Of a stretch of 7,844 bases of DNA, positions 1-6,305 are shown in pieces; positions within the stretch are counted from its first letter, which is position 1; each line of letters starts with the position of its first letter. The translations under genes and the position numbers were made by a program. Source of the stretch: Erysipelotrichaceae bacterium (lineage in GTDB: Bacteria; Bacillota_I; Bacilli_A; Erysipelotrichales; Coprobacillaceae); contig JAGZJH010000055.1 in the NCBI GenBank assembly GCA_018365815.1, positions 1 through 7,844 of the forward strand, given 5' to 3'. Below the pieces are notes generated by a model, which was not told where the DNA came from, made no database searches, and saw only the letters and a list, made by a program, of their open reading frames with translations.

Positions 1-93
1 AACTAAGACGTATGTCTTAGTATGAGAGTACTAAAAAACTGATCACTTTTCGACTGATTTTTTTCAGTCAAGTGGATCAGTTTTAGATTAACA
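1..93 (-). mobile_element. possible end of an insertion sequence (IS21-like?)
   Basis: The HxlR reading frame loses family similarity close to here. Read on the minus strand, the foreign DNA would begin with TGTTAATC at 93-86, followed by the motif ACTGATCCACTTGACTGA. A diverged inverted copy of that motif lies at 35-57, with arms 35-57 and 64-84 around a T6 loop. Two more palindromes follow: 2-9 with 14-21 (8-bp arms), and 17-22 with 29-34 (6-bp arms). A 5'-TG terminus followed by repeated transposase-binding-like motifs is typical of IS21-family ends, but that assignment rests on memory of the family. The rest of the element would lie to the left of the window. The alternative is a simple terminator-like structure after a diverged gene. 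Confidence 0.4.
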
Positions 94-272
94 TATACAC
101 TTAAATTATCCGTCAGAACTTTTTGTGATATTCCATTTAAAGATCTTAATAATTCATTAAACCGCCATGGTCTTCCCATTAAATTTCTTATTATCAATAA
201 TTTCCACTTATTTCCTACAAGAGATATAGTTGTAGCAACAGGACACTTTGGTAAATCTTTCCTACTTCTCAT
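3..272 (-). pseudogene. HxlR-family transcriptional regulator, 3' end replaced
   Basis: Winged-helix repressor of the HxlR/MarR-like group, which often senses electrophiles or oxidants through a conserved N-terminal cysteine. The frame encodes 89 aa. Residues 1-57 carry the family signature: Cys10 in CPVATT, then GNKWKLLIIRNL (20-31), RPWRFNELLRSL (34-45) and GISQKVLTDNL (47-57). The second half of the wing and the C-terminal dimerisation helix (usually ...DGLI.R..Y.EVPPRVEYSLT...) are absent. The frame instead reads unrelated residues through a palindromic sequence to a chance stop at 3-5; family members are normally about 100-120 aa. The ATG at 272 is preceded by AAGGAG (288-283), 10 nt away. 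It is divergent from the cupin gene, its likely target. Family assignment is firm; loss of function is inferred from the missing domain. Confidence 0.8.
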
Positions 273-297
273 TCCTTTGTTTCTCCTTTACGGAATA

Positions 298-326
298 TTT
301 ATAGTATACTACACATATTAAAACAA
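298..326 (-). promoter_or_regulatory. promoter of hxlR-type gene
   Basis: Minus-strand -35 TTGTTT (326-321), a 17-bp spacer and -10 TATAAA (303-298). The spacer contains the 10-bp palindrome TAGTATACTA (302-311). The -35 lies in the left arm of the large inverted repeat at 311-368. It is a mirror image of the plus-strand promoter. Confidence 0.6.
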
Positions 327-368
327 GTACACAGTTACTTTAATGTGCGTACTTGTTTTAATATGTGT
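311..368. promoter_or_regulatory. long inverted repeat, probable HxlR operator
   Basis: Two perfect 20-bp arms, 311-330 and 349-368, face each other across 18 bp. Their inner ends read AAGTAC (325-330) and GTACTT (349-354), the half-site style seen in operators of HxlR-family regulators. The arms contain the -35 boxes of both divergent promoters, so one bound dimer (or two) could silence both genes. The repeat is seen directly; its operator role is inferred from the position and the neighbouring regulator. Confidence 0.65.
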
Positions 369-381
369 TATTTGATATAAA
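353..381 (+). promoter_or_regulatory. promoter of cupin gene
   Basis: -35 TTGTTT (353-358), 17-bp spacer, -10 TATAAA (376-381). Both hexamers and the spacing are identical to the opposite-strand promoter. The start codon is 35 bp beyond the -10, behind GGAGG. Confidence 0.65.
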
Positions 382-415
382 TTAGTTATAAATTATTTAA
401 TGGAGGAAATTTAAA

Positions 416-769
416 ATGAAAAATTACACAAAAGTAAGTTTTGAAAACAAACCTAGAGTAGAACTACATGATCAATTAAAACTAACTGGTACTGAAATCA
501 GCATCAATACCATTTCAGCTGGTGAGTGTGTACCTTTCATTCACTCTCACAAACAAAATGAAGAAGTTTATTACATTTTATCTGGTGCTGGTAAAGTTAT
601 TATTGATGATGAAGAAATTAGTTTGATTGCTGGTGACTGGATAAGAATTTCTCCAAGTGCTAATCGTCAATTTTTTGCTTCTAAAAATGATTCAATTTCT
701 TATATCTGTATTCAAGCAAAAGAAAACTCTCTTGAACAATTCACAGCCAACGATGCAGTAATCAAGTAA
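416..769 (+). CDS. small cupin-domain protein
   Basis: A 117-aa single-domain cupin, a cytosolic beta-barrel fold that usually binds one metal ion. Cupin motif 1 is clear: G36...H43-S-H45...E50...G57. Motif 2 is partial: G73 and P80 are present, but the usual histidine is Gln85, so metal binding may be altered or lost. The substrate cannot be read from the sequence. The ATG at 416 has GGAGG at 402-406, 9 nt upstream. The gene is alone in its transcript and is followed by a hairpin terminator. Its mirror-image divergence from an HxlR-type repressor suggests induction by oxidative or electrophile stress, possibly constitutive now that the repressor looks truncated. The cupin fold is well supported; the stress role is inference. 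Confidence 0.85.
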   Translation: MKNYTKVSFENKPRVELHDQLKLTGTEISINTISAGECVPFIHSHKQNEEVYYILSGAGKVIIDDEEISLIAGDWIRISPSANRQFFASKNDSISYICIQAKENSLEQFTANDAVIK

Positions 770-825
770 AATGTGTATGTTTTAAGTATCAAATCAAAAA
801 GTTTCAAGCACTCTGAAATTATAGG

Positions 826-855
826 GAGACCAGACAATTATCTGGTCTCATTTTT
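826..855 (+). terminator. rho-independent terminator after cupin gene
   Basis: Perfect 9-bp stem GAGACCAGA/TCTGGTCTC (826-834, 841-849), 6-nt loop, followed after one A by T5 (851-855). The minus strand has no T-run, so it acts in the plus direction. Confidence 0.85.
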
Positions 856-914
856 AGTTATAATTCAGATTTTATTCTAATGTATTAAAGAAAAACATGT
901 TCCAAAAAGTGTCA

Positions 915-1478
915 TTACACAATCAACCATTGAAAAAAAGCATTTAAAATTCCTGATAGAATCATGATGAAAATGGGATTAGCTTTTTTATATCCAAGCA
1001 TAAATACACAAAACATAAAAATAATTACCATATGAATTCGAATATTTTTCAAAAATAGTACAGTTTTATCATCAAAAAAAGCTGATATAATAATTGTTAA
1101 GCCCGCTGTTGCAATCAAAGCGACAACCGCTGGTCTTAAATAATTTAAAATATTTTGAAGAAAGCGCAAATGTCTATATTTTAGATAAAAAAATGCAATT
1201 AACGTAGCTAATATACACGATGGTAAAACACACCCTATCGTTGCAACAATTGCTCCTAGTATACCTGCAATCTTAATACCAACAAAAGTAGCAGAATTAA
1301 TTGCAATAGGTCCTGGAGTCATTTGAGATATTGTAATTAAATCTGTAAATTCGGAAAAATCTAACCAATGATTCAAATCAACAATTTGGCTTTGAATTAA
1401 TGGCATTGCAGCATAACCACCACCAAAACTAAATGCTCCAATTTGTAAAAATCTTAGAAATAACTGTATAAAAATCAT
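915..1478 (-). CDS. chromate transporter, short-chain CHR subunit
   Basis: A 187-aa membrane protein of the CHR (ChrA) family in its half-size form, which normally works as a pair of homologous subunits encoded side by side. Visible signatures are FGGGY at 18-22, SQMTPGPIAIN at 51-61 and LRPAVVAL at 114-121, with hydrophobic segments at about 2-16, 65-99, 115-134, 148-163 and 167-186. Known members move chromate or sulfate-like anions; the real substrate here is unknown. The ATG (1478-1476) overlaps the TGA of the upstream CHR gene as ATGA and has AAAGGAGG (1494-1487) 8 nt upstream. It is the last gene of the minus-strand cluster; I see no clear terminator after it. The open frame is intact, but its partner gene carries two stop codons, so the complex may not form. 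Confidence 0.85.
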   Translation of the reverse strand: MIFIQLFLRFLQIGAFSFGGGYAAMPLIQSQIVDLNHWLDFSEFTDLITISQMTPGPIAINSATFVGIKIAGILGAIVATIGCVLPSCILATLIAFFYLKYRHLRFLQNILNYLRPAVVALIATAGLTIIISAFFDDKTVLFLKNIRIHMVIIFMFCVFMLGYKKANPIFIMILSGILNAFFQWLIV

Positions 1479-2029
1479 TGCTTAAACCTCCTTTCATACA
1501 ATGAATAAATAATTCCAATAATAATACATGTTAAAATTATCAATATAACACTAATATTTAATACATAGTTAGCAATAAACGCTCCTATCATAATTAAATA
1601 ATATACAACATTCTTTTGTTTAATAATTCCCGATGACATTTCATAAACAACAACGCTAATTACTGCCCCAACACCTGCTTACATACCATCTAGCATATTA
1701 CCTATAATCAAATTATCTTTAAAAATTTGATAAAAAAACGAAACAATTGAAATAATGATAAAAGGTGGAATAACAGTGGCAACAACGCTTACAATTATCC
1801 CCAAAAAACCTGCAATTTTATAGCCAACAACAATTGCTCCATTAACAGCAATAGTGCCAGGTGCTGATTGTGCTATTGCAACCAAATCTAGCATTTCTTC
1901 TTTATTTATCCAATGATATTAATCAACAAATTTCTTTTGCATTAATGTTACTATTACATATCCACCACCAAAAGTAAATGTACTTAGATAGATCATTGAA
2001 TAAAACAATTTCCACAACTTCTTTAGCAT
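1475..2029 (-). pseudogene. chromate transporter CHR subunit, two internal stops
   Basis: Reading from ATG (2029-2027) to TGA (1477-1475) gives 184 codons that align throughout with the short-chain CHR family, in one frame, but with TAA at codons 37 (1921-1919) and 117 (1681-1679). Before the first stop is FTFGGGYVIVTLMQKKFVD. Between the stops are AIAQSAPGTIAVNGAIVVGY and three hydrophobic stretches. After the second stop come AGVGAVISVVVYEM and a further membrane segment. The first stop replaces a residue between D and Y of a VD-YHW stretch; the second follows LDGM, where family members usually carry a basic residue. AAGGGGAA precedes the ATG. The downstream ATGA overlap with the intact CHR gene is preserved, which argues for recent inactivation. 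Sequencing error is possible but would need two independent events. Confidence 0.85.
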
Positions 2030-2042
2030 CACAAGTTCCCCT

Positions 2043-2687
2043 TTATTTTGTCCATTCAAAAGAATTTTTAATTATTTCAGCGCATCTATTTAAATCAAGT
2101 TTACAATCTAAAGCTGCTTCAATTAATATTTCTGCACATTTCTCACGTGATAATACATCACTATCTAAACATATATCATAACTTTCTTTTTTTCCCCAAG
2201 AATGATTTGATAATGCATCACGATATACTTTTCGTTTATGATCCTCTCGATTAATAAAAGTGACCAGTTCATCATGTGTTAGTTTTTCCAAATTATATGT
2301 CCTATCTGCAATAGCACGAGGAATACGATGTTCCATAGAAGTATTATATAAAAGGACTTTTAAACAATCAACTTTTCCAGCAAGAACATCTCCAGCTACT
2401 CGTTCATGAATAATACATGGTCCCTTTTTTACTGCTTTCAAAATAGCTTTTGACAAAGCCTGGTGTACTTTTTTTATTTCATCATTATTTTTTACTTCCT
2501 CTAAAGTCATATCCGCAATTTTTTCATCAAAATTTTTTAAATACTCTTCTGTCAACCAAGTTTCATCAGCTAATTTCACCAAATCCTTTCCTTCATATAA
2601 TTTCATTCCTAGTTTTTCACCAACTATAACTGAAATCCATCTTCCCATACTACAATATTCACTATCCATAACAATATATTTTTTCAT
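2043..2687 (-). CDS. cytidylate-kinase-like protein, degenerate P-loop
   Basis: A 214-aa protein that resembles the cytidylate-kinase-like family, P-loop phosphotransferase relatives common in Bacillota and mostly without a known substrate. The N-terminus aligns with the family's SREYGSGGREIG nucleotide loop but reads DSEYCSMGRWIS (8-19), so several loop glycines are changed to Cys, Met and Ser. The central strand is KKGPCIIHERVAGDVL. The C-terminal half keeps the family pattern: HRIPRAIADR, INREDHKRKVYRDAL, then WGKKESYDICLDSDVL. The ATG lies 2 bp after the glucosidase stop, with GGAGGA of its ribosome binding site inside the glucosidase end; the CHR pair follows 13 bp later, so it is co-transcribed. 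The altered loop makes CMP-kinase activity doubtful; a nucleotide-binding or regulatory role is a guess. Confidence 0.75.
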   Translation of the reverse strand: MKKYIVMDSEYCSMGRWISVIVGEKLGMKLYEGKDLVKLADETWLTEEYLKNFDEKIADMTLEEVKNNDEIKKVHQALSKAILKAVKKGPCIIHERVAGDVLAGKVDCLKVLLYNTSMEHRIPRAIADRTYNLEKLTHDELVTFINREDHKRKVYRDALSNHSWGKKESYDICLDSDVLSREKCAEILIEAALDCKLDLNRCAEIIKNSFEWTK

Positions 2688-2689
2688 TA

Positions 2690-4093
2690 TTAATTTTCCT
2701 CCTCTAATATTTTTCCATTTGTTTGTATAACTTTTTTATACCAGTAAAAAGAGTCCTTTTTGTATCTTTTCATTGTTCCATTTCCAAAATCATCAACGTC
2801 TACATATATAAAACCATATCTTTTTTTCATTTCACCAGTTGATGCAGCAATTAAATCTATAGGCCCCCACATTGTATATCCCATTACTGGTATACCATCT
2901 ATATTTATAGCTTTAGATAATTCCTTTAGATGTTCCTTTAAATATGAAATACGATAATCATCATGTATCTTTCCATCTTTTAAAACATCAATAGCACCTA
3001 GTCCATTTTCAACTATCATTAATGGCAATTGATAACGATCAAACAAATAATTTAAAGCATATCTTAATCCTTGTGGATCAATGGTCCACCCCCATTCACT
3101 TTTTGGCAAATATGAATTCTTATATCCTGTATCAAGACCATTCATTCCTTTTAATATGCCTTTTGTCTCTTTACCAGCAACATGTGTACAATAATAACTA
3201 AATGATAAAAAATCAACTGTCCCTTTTCTCAATATTTCCAAATCGTCATCTTTGACCGGTAATTGAATATGCAATCTTTCTAATTCCTTTAATTTATAAT
3301 TTGGATAGTAACCTCGGCATTGTACATCACAATAAAACATCATTTTATGCATGAAATTCATGGTTCCAATAACATCATCAGGATTAGCACTATTAGCGTA
3401 AGCAAAGTGTCCGCAATACATCATCCCTACTTTATTTTCTGGATTAATTTGATGAGCTAATCTTACCACCTTGGCACTAGCCAAAAATTGGTGGTAAGCA
3501 GCTTTCATTCTAACCTCTTCATCTTCACTATCAATACCTGCTGCAACCCATGGTTGTGTTGACATACAATTAATCTCATTGAATGGTAACCAATATTTAA
3601 TTCTTCCGTTGTATCTTTCCAACAAAACTTTGGCATAACGAACATAAAATTCAACAACTTTTCTATTCTGCCATGATCCATATTTTTGCAATCCTAATGG
3701 TGTTTCAAAATGAGATATAGTAACTAAGGGGATAATTTGATACTTCTCAAGTTCATTTAATATTTCATCATAAAACTTTAATCCTTTTTCATTAGGAAAA
3801 ATCTCATCACCATTCGGAAAAATTCTACTCCAATTGATAGACATACGATATACTTTAAATCCCATTTCAGCAAATAAAGCTATATCTTCTTTAAAATGAT
3901 GATAATAATCAATAGCTTTATGACTTGGATAATACTCATCTCTCTCTATTTTTTTAGTAATACGTCTTTTCTTCTGATGAGATCCTAAAGTCATCACATC
4001 CGCAGTACTCAATCCTTTTCCATCCTCTAAAAATGCTCCTTCAATTTGGTTAGCAGCAGTTGCACCACCCCAAAGGAAATCTTCTGAAAACAT
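2690..4093 (-). CDS. 6-phospho-beta-glucosidase, GH1
   Basis: A 467-aa glycoside hydrolase family 1 enzyme, full length for the family. It cleaves phosphorylated beta-glucosides (such as cellobiose-6-phosphate or salicin-6-phosphate) brought in by a PTS, giving glucose-6-phosphate; cytosolic, with no signal peptide. N-terminal FLWGGATAANQIEG (6-19), the acid/base Glu173 in PFNEI and the nucleophile Glu362 in VENG are present. Ser418, Lys424 and Tyr426 in ASTGEMKKRYGFIYVD match the phosphate-binding pattern S-x5-K-x-Y of 6-phospho-glycosidases. First gene of a minus-strand operon and preceded by an RpiR regulator. No PTS EII genes are in the window, so uptake must be encoded elsewhere. The ATG at 4093 has only a modest GAGAG site (4109-4103) upstream. 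Confidence 0.93.
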   Translation of the reverse strand: MFSEDFLWGGATAANQIEGAFLEDGKGLSTADVMTLGSHQKKRRITKKIERDEYYPSHKAIDYYHHFKEDIALFAEMGFKVYRMSINWSRIFPNGDEIFPNEKGLKFYDEILNELEKYQIIPLVTISHFETPLGLQKYGSWQNRKVVEFYVRYAKVLLERYNGRIKYWLPFNEINCMSTQPWVAAGIDSEDEEVRMKAAYHQFLASAKVVRLAHQINPENKVGMMYCGHFAYANSANPDDVIGTMNFMHKMMFYCDVQCRGYYPNYKLKELERLHIQLPVKDDDLEILRKGTVDFLSFSYYCTHVAGKETKGILKGMNGLDTGYKNSYLPKSEWGWTIDPQGLRYALNYLFDRYQLPLMIVENGLGAIDVLKDGKIHDDYRISYLKEHLKELSKAINIDGIPVMGYTMWGPIDLIAASTGEMKKRYGFIYVDVDDFGNGTMKRYKKDSFYWYKKVIQTNGKILEEEN

Positions 4094-4124
4094 TTTAATC
4101 GACTCTCTTTCTTTGACAATTTTG

Positions 4125-4152
4125 ATTATAAATAAAAAAAGAAGAAATTCAA
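4125..4152 (-). promoter_or_regulatory. promoter of glucosidase operon
   Basis: Minus-strand -35 TTGAAT (4152-4147), a 16-bp spacer rich in T, and a perfect -10 TATAAT (4130-4125), leaving a short leader before the ATG at 4093. The -35 sits directly beside the palindrome at 4157-4173. Confidence 0.5.
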
Positions 4153-4170
4153 TTTGTTGAAAGCTTCTTT
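4138..4170 (-). terminator. hairpin with T-run between rpiR and glucosidase
   Basis: Read on the minus strand, AAAGAAG...TTCAA pairs with TTGAA...CTTCTTT across a 4-nt loop, with a small internal bulge, and runs into T7 (4140-4134). This can end the regulator transcript before the glucosidase operon. It overlaps the putative -35, so the same sequence may be an operator or an attenuator instead. Confidence 0.4.
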
Positions 4171-4173
4171 CAA
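4157..4173. promoter_or_regulatory. palindrome, candidate RpiR operator
   Basis: Perfect inverted repeat TTGAAAG-N3-CTTTCAA immediately upstream of the putative -35 of the glucosidase operon. A binding site of the adjacent RpiR regulator is the simplest reading. It resembles a catabolite-response (cre) site only loosely, being one base too long and lacking the central CG. A second small repeat CAACA-T-TGTTG lies at 4214-4224. Confidence 0.4.
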
Positions 4174-4243
4174 TGCTATTGCTAAAATATTGAATTTATG
4201 TACATATATTTAGCAACATTGTTGAATAAATATCTTTGAAAAT

Positions 4244-5116
4244 TTATTTTATTTTGGGATTATTAGATTTTCTATATAATTCAAAACCTTTTGAACTAGA
4301 TATTCTTTTATGATAATTCTTGCTATAATCCGTATTGAAAATACTAACATATAAAATATCCAATATGAGTATTGTTGATAAATTCATAGAAAAATCTCCT
4401 AAATTGTCTTTTAATCTTTCTCTTGTAGAAACATATAAAACAAAATCTGCCTTTTCAGATAATGTATTCTTTCCATATGAAGTTATTGCTAATATAGGTA
4501 TATTTCTCTCTTTCAATTTCATGACACCCCTTAATTCAGATTCTATTTCCCCTGAATAAGAAATAATTACAAACATACAATTTAAACTGCAATAAGATGC
4601 ACGGTAATATAGTTCATTCATTCTATTTTCTAGTACAACATTTTTACCTATTTTAAGCAATTTATCCTTAAATGTTTGTGCTATGTCAGCCTGTACTCCT
4701 GCTGAATACACATAAATAATCTCACTTTTGCATAGACAATTAATCACATTTTGTAATTTATCATGTTCCATCAACTCTAAAGTGTCATTAATTATTTCAT
4801 GATAAAGTGTACCTATCTTGTTTGCAATTACAATATTTTTATCTTTATTATTAAATGGATAATTTGGATCAAGATCTTGAAAATGAGTTTGCATATATTC
4901 AACCTCTTTTAAATATTCTTCAAGAAAATCTTTATATCCATGAAATCCTATTTTTTGACAAAAACGTGTTATCATGGATGGATTTATAAATAATTGAGAT
5001 GAAATGTAATGAGCACTTTGTCTCCGAAGATCATTTTTATTCTTTAACATATATTCAGCAATCTTATTTTCTACTGCTGTCATATATTTTTTTTCTTTTA
5101 ATATATCTTCAATCAT
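4244..5116 (-). CDS. RpiR-family regulator (HTH + SIS)
   Basis: A 290-aa transcription factor. Residues 1-77 form the RpiR-type HTH domain, with INPSMITRFCQKIGFHGYKDF-like recognition helix at 44-64. Residues ~119-255 form the SIS sugar-phosphate isomerase-like domain that senses a phosphosugar: IIYVYSAG (133-140), IISYSGE (184-190), ILAITSYG (208-215) and KADFVLYVS (222-230). It lies upstream of, and on the same strand as, the 6-phospho-beta-glucosidase, so the likely ligand is a phosphorylated beta-glucoside or its product. AAAGGAAATG precedes the ATG. Activator or repressor mode cannot be told. The hairpin after the gene suggests that its transcript is separate from the glucosidase operon. 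Confidence 0.88.
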   Translation of the reverse strand: MIEDILKEKKYMTAVENKIAEYMLKNKNDLRRQSAHYISSQLFINPSMITRFCQKIGFHGYKDFLEEYLKEVEYMQTHFQDLDPNYPFNNKDKNIVIANKIGTLYHEIINDTLELMEHDKLQNVINCLCKSEIIYVYSAGVQADIAQTFKDKLLKIGKNVVLENRMNELYYRASYCSLNCMFVIISYSGEIESELRGVMKLKERNIPILAITSYGKNTLSEKADFVLYVSTRERLKDNLGDFSMNLSTILILDILYVSIFNTDYSKNYHKRISSSKGFELYRKSNNPKIK

Positions 5117-5178
5117 ATTATCATTTCCTTTCTACCATGTTCTTTCATTTCATATCCAAAAAATTTTGCTTTTGTTAT

Positions 5179-5184
5179 ATTATA
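5179..5184 (-). promoter_or_regulatory. putative -10 of rpiR-type gene
   Basis: A perfect TATAAT on the minus strand, about 60 nt upstream of the ATG. No good -35 is seen 17 bp upstream (only TGATGA), so the promoter is weak or activator-dependent, or the call is wrong. Confidence 0.3.
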
Positions 5185-5487
5185 CAAAGAACATTTTTTC
5201 ATCATCATATCAAGAATTTATCTGAATTTAAAATATCAGTAAAGATGATTCAATTTTTATAACATAATAGTTAAAATCTTCTAGTATTTTATTAGATAAT
5301 ATTATTCTAACATGTTTATGTTACTCTACACAATTTTTATCTATTCAAACATCAAAATGATATTCTTTAGAAAATACAAAATTATATGTCAGAAGAAAAA
5401 TTACTTTTCTTATGAAGAATATAACAAAATTTCATATTCTGATTCTTTATATTTTATTGAAAATATTTATTTTCTTTTTCTATATCT

Positions 5488-5538
5488 AAATATATAATAT
5501 TGTTGTTATTTAAAATTTAACAATAATATTATATATTT
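5488..5538. repeat. 21-bp-arm AT-only inverted repeat
   Basis: Arms 5488-5508 and 5518-5538 match at 20 of 21 positions (the exception would be a G-U pair in RNA) around a 9-nt loop, TTTAAAATT. The structure is almost entirely A and T, with no following T-run. Confidence 0.6.
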
Positions 5539-5663
5539 CCTATCCTTAAAATACAAATAAGTTACATTTCAATATCACATTTATATTTAATAAAATACTT
5601 TATAGAACTGAAAAGATATTTTTTAATACAAATTATTTATTTTGTTATCAATACAATTTTATC

Positions 5664-5697
5664 AAATCGGGTTATCTCAAATATAACCCGATTTTTT
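5664..5697 (+). terminator. strong orphan terminator
   Basis: Perfect 12-bp stem, AAATCGGGTTAT (5664-5675) with ATAACCCGATTT (5683-5694), 7-nt loop, running into T6 (5692-5697). No plus-strand gene is visible between this and position 769, so it either ends a small RNA or is left over from a deleted gene. In the minus direction the T-tract is weak. Confidence 0.75.
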
Positions 5698-5759
5698 ATT
5701 TTCTTCCAGGCTTAATATTGCTAATTTTTTTGGCTACTAATTGAAGGGAAAAATGACAA

Positions 5760-6171
5760 ATGGCATATAATCATCAAAAAGAAGAATTAAAATGGAGAAA
5801 AAAGAAAGAAATTGAAGAAGCTATATTAAGAAAACATGGAATTTCAGATAAAAAAATAAATGAATTATATGAATATGATAGAAAAGATTTTAATCGTGAA
5901 AGAAGGTATAAAGAAAAAGAATATATTATGCAGGATAACTATTTTATTCAGCAACCAATATATGACAAGATGATTATTGTTTCTGTAGAAGATTTATTAA
6001 ATCTAATAGATGACAATACTTTATTTCTTAAATTAAAATGTCTGATTCAATTTTACTTAAAATTTTTTATTAAAATTTTTAGAATATGATATTAATGAAA
6101 TTGCTGCAGAGTTACATATGACACCCAATGCTATAAGAAAAAGAATTCATAAATTTAGAAAAAAATTATAA
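5760..6171 (+). pseudogene. sigma-70-like factor of a conjugative element, frameshifted
   Basis: The first frame (5760-6089) encodes 109 aa beginning MAYNHQKEELKWRKKKEIEE and matches the small sigma-70-like proteins found in the regulatory modules of gut Firmicutes integrative elements. The frame then leaves the family pattern. The missing end continues in another frame through EYDINEIAAELHMTPNAIRKRIHKFRKKL to TAA at 6169-6171. That tail is a region-4-like HTH: EIAAEL, a turn, then NAIRKRIHKFRKKL. The frames cross within 6062-6088, around a T6 run at 6063-6068; restoring two T residues would join LKFF to LLKFLEYDINEI without a gap. GAAGGGA lies 11 nt upstream of the ATG. The total would be about 137 aa, normal for the group. 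A programmed frameshift or a sequencing error cannot be excluded. Confidence 0.75.
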
Positions 6172-6201
6172 AACTAGGCTTACATAAATTATTTTAACCG
6201 G

Positions 6202-6240
6202 CTACTTAAGTGAAGGAGATTTTACTTCCTTCATTAGTAG
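6202..6240 (+). terminator. stem-loop after sigma-like gene
   Basis: TGAAGGA (6211-6217) pairs with TCCTTCA (6227-6233); outer CTACT (6202-6206) pairs with AGTAG (6236-6240). TTCTTT follows, which is poor for a terminator. The left side resembles the sequence just upstream of the sigma-like gene (5732-5749), so a regulatory role is also possible. Confidence 0.45.
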
Positions 6241-6264
6241 TTCTTTGAAAACTTAATAACAACT

Positions 6265-6305
6265 ATTAGATACGTTCCCATTTTACGAGCTATTCATTAG
6301 ATACG
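6265..6305 (+). repeat. direct repeat ATTAGATACG, two copies
   Basis: Exact 10-bp copies at 6265-6274 and 6296-6305, 31 bp apart start to start (about three helical turns). This could be a paired protein-binding site, such as integrase or excisionase arm sites. Confidence 0.4.

Larger units (their letters stand above)
5117..5759. other. AT-rich intergenic region, no convincing gene
   Basis: 643 bp between the RpiR gene and the element remnant. Short open frames here lack ribosome binding sites and have the composition of random AT-rich DNA. What I can see is a putative rpiR -10, a short palindromic patch (TTAGA/TCTAA-like, 5292-5310), a long AT-only hairpin and a terminator, listed separately. 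The left border of the mobile-element remnant probably falls here, but I see no att-like repeat. Confidence 0.6.

Noticed and set aside
1978..2181. Plus-strand open frame over the CHR/kinase-like junction
   Set aside because: Antisense shadow of two genes recognised on the minus strand.
4158..4172. Catabolite-response (cre) site
   Set aside because: One base too long and without the central CG; better read as a separate palindrome.
4335..4559. Plus-strand open frame within the RpiR gene
   Set aside because: Antisense shadow; the minus strand encodes the SIS domain here.
4999..5262. Plus-strand open frame over the RpiR start
   Set aside because: Overlaps the HTH-coding region on the opposite strand, low-complexity composition, no ribosome binding site.
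5312..5497. 61-codon plus-strand open frame
   Set aside because: No ribosome binding site, Phe/Ile/Tyr/Lys-rich as expected of chance AT-rich DNA, no recognisable family.
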